From Marisa cornuarietis (lineage: Eukaryota > Mollusca > Gastropoda > Architaenioglossa > Ampullariidae), in NCBI GenBank assembly GCA_004794655.1, contig SMMW01000577.1, positions 248,001-312,000 on the forward strand: DNA of 64,000 nucleotides, given 5' to 3'. Position numbers and translations under genes: made by a program. Positions within the stretch are counted from its first letter, which is position 1. Each line of letters opens with the position of its first letter. The notes below the pieces were generated by a model. It searched no databases, was not told the DNA's origin, and saw only the letters and a program-made list of their open reading frames with translations. This document shows, one piece after another, positions 1-11,700 of this stretch.

Positions 1-583
1 TCTTTCTCTTCATGGGACATCTGTTTACAGAGCTGGCGACCTTACCGTGATATAAATCTTAGCTGCTGGCGCTTAACACCGATTTCCACTCAAAACCCTC
101 TCTCCCGTTTACGTATTGTGATGTTTGTGTGTTTGTAGACTTTTATTCTGGAGGGAGTTTATAAGAGTTTGGAACATCATATCTTGTGTTGAGCACCAAT
201 CAATTAAAGAAGAAGACACGTCGTTAGGCTTTTAAATGCAAGCTATTATCAGTAAGGCACCCTACATGTTCTCTGTAATACTCTGCTGTTACACTTTTAT
301 GTGAACAAACCGTTGACTGGTGGTTCCTCTGACGTGCTGCCAAGAACCCCAGAATCGTCTGAATGCCATGTAGAGGCATCACCTGCCTGTGCCAGCGGCT
401 TCCAGTACAAAACAAAACTTGTGAGTATTCCAGACAATCTCGCTGCATGGTCAGAAAATATTCCTGAAAATTACAAACATTTATTTGACGATAAAACTGA
501 TCTCCCTTTTTCCCTGTCTGCCTCTGTTGATCGAGACTTGGTCTGTCTCTCACTAGAATGTCTGTGACTACATGATGACCGGT
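1..583 (+). other. Left edge; possible coding exon at 301-567 of unknown function
   Basis: No recognised gene. An open frame on the plus strand (301-567, 88 residues) has an amino-acid make-up that looks more protein-like than its surroundings (for example IPDNLAAWSENIPENYKHLF). It could be the last exon of a plus-strand gene entering from the left. I recognise no family, and a longer but less protein-like frame overlaps it on the minus strand (586-224). A chance ORF is equally possible. Confidence 0.2.
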
Positions 584-1145
584 CACTTAATCCCCGGACA
601 CTTAATCCCCGGACACTTAATCCCCGACACTTAATCCCCGACACTTAATCCCCTAGACATTTAATCCCCAGACACTTAATCCCCAGACACTTAATCCTCA
701 AAAATGCCCCAGATCGCGACACAACACTCAAAACTGCTATTTTGTGAACTTGAAATATTATAACCGTAAGAGAAATGTGTCGCGTGGTAACTCTGGGTAA
801 CTCTGGTAAGACTGGGATGCGCTGTGTTTACAATTAGCGATCTACCCTCTAGGCGATACTAGGTGGACTCCCTAACATAACCAGCCAGTTCCAAGGCCAT
901 ACTGACCAGGAGCAGACCACTGGTTGTAAAAACTATGAACTAATGTTATAAATGTTGAAGTTAAGTATTATTTTAATTGTCAAACTTATTTTGATGTTTA
1001 TATGAAAATAATTATTTGAATTTTAATTAAGTTTTTCATTCACTTCATTATTTTTGGAGTTGAAATTTCATTTTGAGTATTAAGTGTCTGGGGATTAAAT
1101 GTCTAAGGGATTAAGTGTCGGGGATTAAGTGTCTGGGATTCGCCT
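584..1145. mobile_element. Foldback-type element with tandem-repeat termini
   Basis: The left end (about 584-695) holds about eight degenerate 14-16 bp units of the form GGACACTTAATCCCC. The right end (about 1078-1140) holds about four to five of the same unit in inverted orientation (GGGGATTAAGTGTC). Between them is about 380 bp of AT-rich unique sequence without a long ORF. Inverted arrays of a short tandem unit around a non-coding core are the layout of foldback/TIR elements with tandem-repeat ends. No clear target-site duplication is seen; the motif ctacat occurs near both outer edges but not at equal distance. The element is non-autonomous. Confidence 0.6.
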
Positions 1146-2857
1146 ACATTACTAGCCAAAATAAGTAAATTCTATGCCACTATTATCAATAAATGTCTTC
1201 TGGTTTTCTTAGAGACGTATTCTGTTGCTGGACATCTAGTTACATTGACGGCATGATTATAAAATGTAGTCTTAAACACTGATGACTTTCGTATTATATT
1301 TATGTTCTTGCAACTGTCACGTAAAAATTAAAAAGTAACTAATCATCAAATTTTTAGACTAATGTAAAGGCTACTGTCTGTGATTTGTGCGTATGTGTTT
1401 GTACATGTAAGTGTGTGCGAGAGAATTCCAAATAGCAAAGCACAAGGAAGGAAGAAAGTGAAATACATGAAAATATGATATGTATTGTAGATAGTAGCAG
1501 AAGGAATTGTTTATATTCATTCTGTTTATTTATTTGTCGTGATGACATAGGAAATTATTATGATATAGACAGGAGGGCTTTAGGGCAACTGCTTCCAAGG
1601 CAAGTTCTATTAAAAATGATTGGCAAATTGACAATGAGACGATCAGCTCTTGAAAATATGACAGAATATTTGATTTAAAACATATGACACAAACAGATGT
1701 AGAAAATATGACACCATCTGGTCAATATGACACGATCTGATGTAGGAAAATGTGGCTTGGACAATTGTTTAGTTGCTTAGTGTACAGCTCGCCATCATGG
1801 GCAGGGAACTGCACCACAAAATTGCTTTTTTGAGATTTATTTTTTATTTATAATGTAAAAATAAATCTGGTGGTAACCCAGCACAATTTTTTAACCTGTT
1901 TATTTTTCATGTTAGCTCGGGTCATGACAGGGTCAAGGTGAACCTTGGGACAATAAATGGCAATAAATGACGAAGTTCTATTGTTCTATTTAGTTATCAA
2001 AAATCCAGTTTAAGTCTCGTAATTTTGCTAGTAACATTTTCTTTTGTCTAGCTTACATTAATTAAAAGAATACGGTGTACTACACATATAAAAAGTTTTC
2101 TTTTAGTCAAATGTGTATGTTCTAGGCAAGACTTTCGGTCAGCAAAAGGCTATAAGCACTTCATTTTTTTAAGGAGGGGGGTGGCTAAACTTTTTACGCG
2201 GAATTTTGCCTACATGGGAGGGCGGGGATGGTCAGCACCCCTTGCCCCGGTTTTTCAAGGTTTTACTACATTAGTACAATATTTTGAACGACAGCAGGTG
2301 GGATAACTGGTGGCCCATGTTGCAAGGAGTGCAGAGCAACTAAAGTACTCAGGGTTAGGTTTAGCTGGTCTATTAGATAAAGTCTCTTCATTTTTAAGAG
2401 TGTTTCCGGTTGGCGGGCACCCCATATCAGCAATCCCCCTGACACAGTCTCGTGCATGCGGGATATAGCAGATCTCATGCTTTTGTAATGACTCACGAAT
2501 CAAATGCTTGCTGCTCCATGCAAATCTCAGCAAGAAAGATTATTTCTTTCGTCTGGGTTTCCATGGTTTACTTATTCTCTTTGTTGTGTAGTTGGTATAT
2601 TTATATGTTCTTGCTGTACAGTTAACTGAGAAATTTCGTGTGTGGATTTGATTCTTATGTGTGTGTTACTGTTTAATACAAATACGTGTGTTTACGAGTG
2701 TCTATGTTGCAAAGCACATTGAGCCTCAACTGAAAATGCGCAAGATGATGATGAGGAGGAAGAGGAGGAGGAGGACAACTTATTTGCTTCTCGTGTGATG
2801 TAAAGCTTATTATGTTCTTGGTGTGGAGTGAACCGAAAGATTGCTTGTGTGGATTTA

Positions 2858-2861
<4 letters not shown>

Positions 2862-2919
<58 letters not shown>
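2862..2919. repeat. (GT)n microsatellite
   Basis: About 29 uninterrupted GT dinucleotides. Confidence 0.95.
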
Positions 2920-2922
<3 letters not shown>

Positions 2923-5520
2923 CCATATTAAAAAGCGCGTTGATCCTGAATTAGAATTACTCGATATATGAGTACTTTATTATTAAGCCAGACGAAGACG
3001 TGTGGTATAGCATACACACCTGGAGCACAACATGCCGTAAGCCGCTAACCAAAACTCTGTCAGCTAAAATGCTGAGAAGTTTTAGAACCTGACCTGGTTG
3101 CTAGGTAGTTGGCATTCCTCTAGCTGTTAGTGCAATACTGAGCACCGGGCCAAACAGGTCGGCAGGGCAGAACAACGAACGGTTGACAGTAAGTCATGGG
3201 GAACAAATGTTAAAAATTACATCACATATACTCTTAGTCTTGAAAGAAAAGTAAAAAGCAAATGGGTGAGCAGGTCAGTCAAATGCGTATACATGGCGAG
3301 ATTCACAGAAACATTAACCCACAACAATTCTACATTAATATCGTTTTTTGGCGCCGTGAAATTAGATCATTCAGGCCAGACACATTTCAAAAAGTCAATC
3401 GGTGGCCATGGAAACGATCCAAGATGGCGTCCAAACAGTTTTAAAAGCTTATAACATTATTTCTGTTGTTATTAAACTGAAAACTTCTTTTTGAGATGGT
3501 TACCTGAAAGATCCTCATTGCAATCTGAGGAAATAAGTAGAAACGACTTATTTTTTTAATTAAGACTTTGGTATAATGTTATGTTTATTTTTAAGAATAT
3601 ATTATTTAAAACACTGTAACTACTAAATAATATATAAATAATAAAGCCAAAATCAAAAGGTTTAGATACACCTAAAGAAGAACTACCAAATTTTAGGACT
3701 GTATCATACGCTAATATAAAGTTTAAAAGTTTTTACTTGAACAATTTGTAACAAGAACAAGAAATAGAGAAAACGAGTATGGCAAAGTTGAAAGTTGAAT
3801 AATTCTTTTTATATAAGCCTATTGTTTAACTTGTTGTATTTAACGAAAAATCTATCTTTTGTTATTTTTACGTATAACTTTAACAGAGCTAGTAAAATTG
3901 TTTATTTATTTTACTTTTAGAAAAGTAAACATGGGTACTGTTTATTGTCCAGATGTTGACTAGGCTGGAAAGAAATACACAGTAATAAATGGGGTTTCAA
4001 ACATTAAACTATACAGTTATAGTTTCAGTTAGTTATCTAGAGATTCAGTGACCTCTAGTATAATAGGTTTCTGTATCTCTGGTTTCTTCATATCAAACAT
4101 TTAGTGATGCTGCCTCACATATTCCTTCCAATTTTTTTAAGCATCGACTGAAGTAACAACAGCAGCAAAACCTCTGTGCTCATGTTTCTTACTCAGTAGT
4201 TGCAGAATGATGGCATGAACATCAACATATAACTATTTAATTAAAAATTAGTTCAAAAGATTCTTCATACACAAACTGCACACGGAAATGAACCCTCTGG
4301 AATTTAGACATACATCATCGAGTACATGGATTTTTAATCAGCTGCTCATATGCTATTCTTCTGTATACTAGGTTAATTTATCTATGTAGTCAGGTAGATT
4401 CATGAGGATTGTTTTTTGTGGCTAGGTGGTTCCTTTTTTTTTCTTCCACAGATTTCTGGGTGAAGCACCAGCTATCTGGCCCTTTATGGCGCTGACAGTG
4501 TTGTGGTTTGTAGACACTGAATGCTGTAAACTAGATGGCATTCTACCTTTTATTTATGTTATGAATATTATATGTAATTGCCACTCTACAAAATTTCTGT
4601 TGTTTTCGTGGGAGAATCTAGTTCTTCCTGTTCTTATTGACAATCAGGCCATGGGTTTGACTCACAAGCAACGAAGTCCCAACGAAACTGTATTTCCATA
4701 GAGATAGAGCAAATCTACAAACCTTTTATACAAAATTTTGGCTGCTTCTGACTTCATATCCACGCTTGAAAAAAATTCATTGTTACAGCTGTACGGAGTT
4801 TTCTCTTATCTGCTACTTCAGCAGGTAATAATAAAGTCAATAGTTTCTGCAGGGTTATGTGCATGACAACATTTTGACTAAGTTTTAAAATACACACGAT
4901 CTGTGCAAATACTGATGGAAAGCCCTTTTACAAGCAAAAGAGGGACGCTAAGAGAGGAAGAAAAGGGGAGAGGAAGCATGTAAATAGCGAAGTTCCCCCG
5001 ACAGGCAGCACCAATCATCTCCAAACTCCTTCAAATTCACAAGCATTTTCTTCATCGATGTACCGCTAACGTACTCTTAAGTGGAAAATCCTTTGAGAAG
5101 GATATAATAAGGAAGAAATTACGCTGCATTTCTGCTGCAACATAGTATTTAGCCCCATAATACATAAATTTAAGCCGAATTCTCTGGTTGACTTCGGCAA
5201 GAAGAACACGCAAAGACATGTGAGGACATCGCGCCAAACGGAAAATGTACTGAGACACCTGACCAACCATGTAGACCAACGTGGCGCTCAGGAACTTGGC
5301 TTAATATTTTGAAGACGAAGTCAGATACTTTAACTAATTCAACTCTTTACGATAGTAAAACTAACGTATTATTTAGACTATTAGCTCGTAAACCAGGTAC
5401 TAGTACATTAAGTTAAATGGGCCAGAATATAGAATGATATGACACGACTTCACAAGGTAATTAGCGATGAGAATTTAATGTTTCAACAAAGAAGAAAGTT
5501 GTCTGCGTCACCAGGTGTCT

Positions 5521-5546
5521 AATAATAATAATAATAATAATAATAA

Positions 5547-5577
<31 letters not shown>

Positions 5578-5600
5578 AAGAAGAAGAAGAAGAAGAAGAA
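5521..5600. repeat. (AAT)n(AAG)n compound microsatellite
   Basis: About ten AAT units pass directly into about seventeen AAG units. On the minus strand it gives a spurious poly-Phe/poly-Leu reading frame. Confidence 0.95.
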
Positions 5601-5857
5601 TGTCACATGCAGATAAACCTGGCACTGACACCTAATCAGCATGACATACAGACACTGTGTGTGGGGTACAAATGTCGCAAATGTCTTCCGACAGTGGTCT
5701 AAGCAGAAAAACATTTTGGATGAATGATTTAATAACAATTAAACGTATCTTTAGACAAAAATAGTTGATTCCCAGCTAAATGTAGTGCACGGAAATGATA
5801 AACACAAAACAGTGGGTAACTTTCCAGTACAATGATAAAAAAAATAATGTCGCCTAC

Positions 5858-5936
5858 CTTTTTGAAAATAGCTGATGAGAAGTATGGCGATGAATGTAGT
5901 GCAGACGAGAGACACAAACACGCACAACCGCTTCAT
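5858..5936 (-). CDS. Orphan first exon (signal anchor) of a GT14-type gene
   Basis: Reading the minus strand, an ATG at 5936 opens a 26-residue segment with a basic start (MKRLC) and a hydrophobic stretch (VCTTFIAILLISYF) that ends in a phase-1 GT donor (AAAG|GTAGGC). Length (79 nt), intron phase, MK/MN start and hydrophobic profile match exon 1 of gene A (15347-15269) exactly. This is the cytosolic tail plus membrane anchor of a type II Golgi enzyme. No matching exon 2-6 lies between here and position 1, so the gene either continues past the left edge over a long intron or is a leftover of a deleted copy. It lies 3' of gene A, on the same strand. Confidence 0.5.
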
Positions 5937-6219
5937 ACTTTCTTGCCGTCTGCTTATCAGTTGATAATATCCAATGCTTGCACTGACTCCGACAGAGGCC
6001 TCCTCAATGGTCGATTTGTTAGCGATATCTACAGGCGTGAGTCCGTTAAGTGAAGGTAGCCATGGTCACAAACAGTCCAATAGCAGCTAACATTTGTTGC
6101 CACTTCTATTTTGCGTAACTTTCTCAGTCCTGATTAAGTCTTTATTTAGTTTGTTGGTACAGAGCAGTTCTTTTGACAACTTTGATACGTTCTTTGCAAG
6201 CTTGTTAACAGAACTATAA

Positions 6220-6220
<1 letters not shown>

Positions 6221-6293
<73 letters not shown>
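6221..6293. repeat. (ATT)n microsatellite
   Basis: About 24 ATT units without interruption. Confidence 0.95.
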
Positions 6294-6772
6294 GAAGCCA
6301 GCCTAGGTTTCCAATAAAATCCTTTCTCTCTTCTCTCGCCAGTCTATTGACGCATATTCACTCACAAGTACACACAAGTGCACAAGAATATTCAATAATC
6401 ACTTCTACGATGAGAGACGCCAAATGATGGGCGAAGGTACTAAATCATGTGAATATATTCCTTCTCTCAAATTTCAGGAAATTGCACAAGTTTGAGGCGT
6501 ACAAATAAACGAGATTCGCTTGCAAAAATAGCCGCCAGTGAAACAGAAAAATAAATAAAAAAGAGCAGGAATAAGTTCGAAAAAATTAAAACCGTGAAAT
6601 CGTCTATGGCAGTAGATTGTTAACTAGGTTATCACGTGGCTCCCAAACCCCTCCATCTCAAGTATTAAACAAATGCCTGACTACCTTTTTCTGCCCTAGT
6701 TTTATAGTGATTCAATGTTACCAGGTTCTATCGACAACGGCTTAGCGACAGTGAGAATAGTGCACACGTACA

Positions 6773-6774
<2 letters not shown>

Positions 6775-6829
<55 letters not shown>
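6775..6829. repeat. (GT)n microsatellite
   Basis: About 27 GT units. Confidence 0.95.
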
Positions 6830-6830
<1 letters not shown>

Positions 6831-8735
6831 CTTTTGTGAACTTATTGTTTTTCATTAAAGAACAGCTATTTTTATCAGTGCCATTAAAGTTTATGAAGGA
6901 TTATAAAGTATAAGAGGACTGGTACTGCTAAAGAAGACAGTTTATACTTCTGAATGTTGTTGACAGGATAAGTGCATACTTGATGTGAGTTAAACATAAC
7001 AGATTGGCCTACAAGGTGTATTGGTTGGGAGACTGTAAGACGATCAAAGTGTGGATAGTAACATACAACTGGCCTTCTTTCAACAGTCGTAGATTCAGCT
7101 TTAAATCAGACGGCAGAAGGTGAGCCGGGACATCTGTCAAGGAGCAAGTGAGAGACATCGTAACTCTGGCTGTTTGTAGTCATTACTCACTGATATCAGA
7201 ACTATGACATTTACAGCTCTTGATTTTAGAGAGGTAGCTTTGCGTAAAACAACAATCAACGGTTTTCACAACTCTGACGATTTCATCAAACTCGTATTTC
7301 AGGCATAATATTATGACATGACATTTAGCGAGTGCCTGCTTCTCGTAGCTCTGACAACTGACATGTCTATCATTGTAAGAATAGTGACATTTATATATTG
7401 TGCCAAACAGTGTAGGAATTATCAGACTAGCGTCACAGACCTACCAAGAAATTAGATAACAGAATGTTAGAAAACAAGAGATATCTCTCACTCCAGATGT
7501 CAGTGTCTGAGCAAGATGGACTCTGAAGAAGCGTGCCTTGACACGTGGCCTGTTTGGTAACTGAAAGAGCAGCGACAGTTTTATTGTCAAGATCAGTGCA
7601 TGTCTAGGAAGGATAAGGCAGGCAGACGATTTAGTACCAAAATGTCCATAAACGTTTAACAGGTGTATTTATTATAAAGTTTCAAAAAGATAAATTAAGC
7701 ATAATTTATACGAATAAAAGGGACTTTAAAACCTAAAGAACGACGTAAGTGTTTTATTTATTTATTTTGTAGGACATTGATAGATTTTAGCAAAATACTC
7801 ATAACATAACTGAGTTTTAAGGAGCCGACTGTAGCTAATTTCTTCCCAGTGACTCACGAAATTTGTAAATTAGCTGGGGAATAATTAAAGTGTGTGCATC
7901 CGAGACAGACCAGCAATGTTCTCTTAACTTGTTTTGACATTTTCTGACAGTTTCTTATCTTTGTTTGCCAGCCAAAATTTAGCTATTTAATAGCGTAAGA
8001 AGCAGAAATTGTCTTGCGCATGCAGAACGGAAGAACTGTATACCTCGACCTCGTGGATAATATTTCAGACAACGTCGCCAGCACGTGTTTTGTGGAACTT
8101 GATTTCTCTTCGCTAAGCAAAATAGCCTAATGGGATGATTCTGTACAGCGGAGTCTGACATCACAAAAAACAAATATTTTTGTTTACAGTAACAATTACC
8201 TTACTAACTTAATGTTTTTATTGATAAGGAGTTCATGTCAAATGTTTTGTGGATACGAAAGAGTTCGTGCGACAACATGGAGAAGGGGAGACAAATCACC
8301 TACTTTATTTTGCAAAACGGTGTGATCTCCCTTTAAATTCCTTTCGCAACGTACTCTTTATAACGGTTCACAGGTACAAGTGAATGTTGGAATCAATGTG
8401 TATTTCCTTTACATAATGACACGAACATAAATACGGTGCATATTTTATTGAACATAAGAATAGATGTTTTTTCTGTGTGTGTGTGTGTGTGTGCATAAAT
8501 TCTGCATAGTATTAAACGTAGGCTGCTGTCCCTGTATTAAGCATAAGAAAACGCATTGTCTTAGACTTAATTTTCTGTTTACTACAGACTTACAAAATGT
8601 ATCCAATATCTCTGGAAAATGTTCTTGATTGCCACATTGTCTCAGACTCGAGAATTTTAGTGAAAAGTTAATAATAACTACCTCATTACCTTGGTTTTGA
8701 ATGTTTTAATAACGATTATTTTTAAGAATTAAATC

Positions 8736-8741
8736 TTTATT
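8736..8741 (-). promoter_or_regulatory. Polyadenylation signal of gene A
   Basis: AATAAA on the minus strand, 57 bp after the gene A stop codon, is the first canonical hexamer downstream. Confidence 0.65.
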
Positions 8742-8797
8742 CAAAGCACACCCTGGAAAGTTGGCTGTGTACACGGTCATCGAGCACCTGGTGCTCG

Positions 8798-11700
8798 CTA
8801 CACCGCCGTCGTCTTCCGCCTCAGTGCGTGCTTCACAATGTCAAGGTTACTGTAGACCTTAACGTCGAGATCCACTTGGCCCGCAGTGTCCTCCTTGCCC
8901 ACCCGCCAGAAGTACCATTGCTCCAGACAGTCATAACCTGCGGTGTGGAACCCGTAGTGAAATTTGTTAGCGAACATGGCCGCGCTTCTGACCATGCGCA
9001 CAATGTCAGCAACGCCAAAATTGCACACGCCTCGCACCCACTGTCCGCTGCAGTTCTGCCGAGATGAAGCCCACAGTTTATAGCGGCTGACTGTCGTTCT
9101 CTTCCGAGAGTTCAGATTTCCTGAAAAATGACAAAAATCGTTGCTAAGAAAGATGTATATTTATGCTGCCTGTTAATTTGCTTTGCGTCCACTAGTTTGT
9201 AGGCCGTAACCATCTGAATGACTTACATTGACTAAAAGGAAAGGGCTTTCACTTAGAGTTAGTTTGCACTTTAGTTGACTGGAAGGGAAGATTAAGAAGG
9301 GCAGGAAGAGGATACCACACTCAGCAAGATGTTTGAGTTCCGAGACGGGATCAAGCCCCCAGGCTGTATGAACCATTATCCCGCCGGACTATCGCTGTCC
9401 TTCGTAAACCATGCAGTTCTCCTCTACAGTTGTCGCCCTCCAGGGAAGTAAGTTCTTTCTCCTTTTTCTGAGAACTTTGTACACAGCAACATAAAGATCG
9501 TCGCTGTGACAACCAATCTTCTCCAAGCCAAACCTGCTACTCAACCCTTCCTTTGCTTCCACCTGCAACCTAGTGCTACAGCTGACTGCTGGATCTGCCA
9601 TAAACCTTTACCTTGTGTCACACGGCTCGTCCCGGTCTCTCTGTGCTTGCCTTTTCCATGTGACCAGCACCCTTTACGTTTTAGGCGGCGAAAAGAACCA
9701 ACCATTCAGACAGCCAGCCAGACAGACGGACGAACGGACGGACGGACAGACAATATTGTACATATAATAGAGAAATGGAGAATACTTTAACGACCACCAG
9801 TTGAAGAAAGGGTTAGAAGTCTGGTTTTATGGTCAGTAAGTATGGCAGTTACAAGGCTTCGCATCCTTTCTCTTTATTACATGCGTGTGCATATGATGAG
9901 AGAAAGACTTACACGAGTCAAGAGCATAATTATGCACGCCAGAGTATGATGACGACCCACGGCCGAATTTAGACCAAGAAAACCCGACTTTTGTACCTCC
10001 GTCAGTATGAGAGCTCTTGGCTTCAACTGTTCAAAAGGTGAATAAATAGTTTTCCCGGTGATGGACGAGACTAGTCAGCATTAGAAACAAGTTGTTGTGT
10101 TGTTGATTTCGCGAGGGAAACATGCTTCTACCTAGCGGTGATTTCGCGGAGGAGTGGAGTGTGGAAGAGGCGCAGAGAGAGGGGGTTAGGTAGGTGGGGG
10201 AGGAGGGTCGCTGTTCTGCGACACCGCAGGTGTTGTTTACTGTTGCTGGTGTCCTCTTTTTCTGTTGTGATCTCTTGGTGTCCAGAAGGCCTTCCAAGTC
10301 CACAGTGGAGGTGTACTTTACTCCCTTATGTTGCCCTATTCCTATATTCTAGATTTCTATTTAGTTTTAGATAATTTGTTTCTACTGTTTGCTATAGTTT
10401 TCCCTAATATTGTTTTTGTTTTCATAAATCTGTCATCTGTATTGTTTGCCACCGTCTTCACAGTCTGTGTTTCTTTTATTATTATTATTGGCTACGATTT
10501 TTACTCTTTTTTATGAAGCTATCCTATCTTACGTTTTGTTAAAGTTCAGATTATGGATGAACTATAGATTAGAAGCAGCCCCAACCGCTAGGTTATTTGA
10601 AGATATATTGTTGTGTGTGATTATGAACGAACATGCGTATCTCTTGTGTGATGTTACCTAGCAGAATTTTGATGACCAACGGTGCATCGGATAGTTTCTC
10701 CTTGAACTGCAGCGCCTTTGCATGACATCACCTTTATGTCAATGGTCCATAACCAGCTCATTTAACTTTCGATCATTCTCTTTACACTCTGTAAACAAAA
10801 GCAGACAAGGCGAGAGCTCTGGTACTGACGGATTAGACAACAGTCAACCTTTACAGGTGTAAGCTCAGCCGCCGACGTGACCTAGCTGACCTGTGTATGC
10901 GCCGGGAGCACCAAGGTGAGGCAGGTTGTTCAAGGTAGTGAAGAAGGACTCGTCAGGTATACGTGTGCGTTTGATCCACACCAGAAAGTCTCGCGCATAC
11001 CGTGAGTGCACGGCGAAGTTGACAAAGTCACGTGATGCACACATGTGCACTGGTCCCTTAGCAACGGAGATGTTGTGTGGAGGTGGTCCTGCTCTCTTCC
11101 ACCGGACCTCGTTGCTATCACAAAAATTTAGTAAAATTTAAGTTAAAGAGGAAAGCAAAAGTAAAGACATTAATAAGATAAATTATACCTTAGACCAACA
11201 TTTTTATACAGGCACCTTCATTTTGTGCGCCACTTTTCTCGAAAACATTCTACTCACTATTCTCCTTTTCCCTCTTATGTTGCTTAGTGTATACTAAATA
11301 TATACTACTATATACATTATGACAAGACATTAAATAGTTCAAAGTTCGACCTCTGCTGGGGAAGAGGTACTTGCTATCAACACAAGTTGATAAAAGTCTT
11401 ATAAGCACACAAAGAGAGAGAAAGAGAGATCGGCAGACAGTGACAAAGACTCGTTAAGAATTCAATGGGGTATGTCAATGAAAGATTGAACTATCGGGAC
11501 AGGAATAAGAGAGTATGCAATACTATTTTTTCAATGGTCAGACTTAGAAGTTTGTGTAGCCTTTACACAATGAACACACAGCCGACACATTTACAGCCTG
11601 TCTCGTACTTCACGTGTCTACCAATAATGTCGTTGGCACCACGATACGCCTTCAAGATGGTCACCAGCTCTTTGTTGGTCTTGAGGGGAAACTCTTGTCC

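Larger units (their letters stand above)
1150..5857. other. Intergenic or intronic DNA without recognisable gene
   Basis: No GT14 exon and no recognisable protein on either strand. It contains a (GT)n microsatellite and a mixed (AAT)n(AAG)n tract. Short ORFs (for example 2533-2255 minus, 4426-4701 plus, 5279-5052 minus) have no family-like motifs. If the exon at 5936-5858 belongs to a gene that continues left, this stretch is its first intron. Confidence 0.5.
5937..8735. other. Spacer between the orphan exon and gene A
   Basis: Apart from the two microsatellites nothing is recognisable. No ORF above about 65 codons and no GT14 exon was found on either strand. Confidence 0.5.

Noticed and set aside
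224..586. 120-codon open frame on the minus strand
   Set aside because: It overlaps a more protein-like plus-strand frame, has no family motif and runs into the foldback repeat at its start; probably chance.
4426..4701. 91-codon plus-strand frame and neighbouring minus-strand pieces (about 4090-4880)
   Set aside because: Some short peptides looked protein-like, but no continuous frame, splice signals or family motif could be supported.
5508..5738. Minus-strand frame with poly-Phe/poly-Leu
   Set aside because: Produced by translating the AAG/AAT microsatellite. The long Leu runs at 16980-17402, 23104-23427 and 25437-25691 (N-terminal part only) have the same cause.
8828..9067. Plus-strand frame opposite gene A exon 6
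   Set aside because: Exact antisense shadow of a well-supported exon. The same applies to 19884-20237, 37195-37542, 49909-50148, 57577-57912 and 58694-58918.
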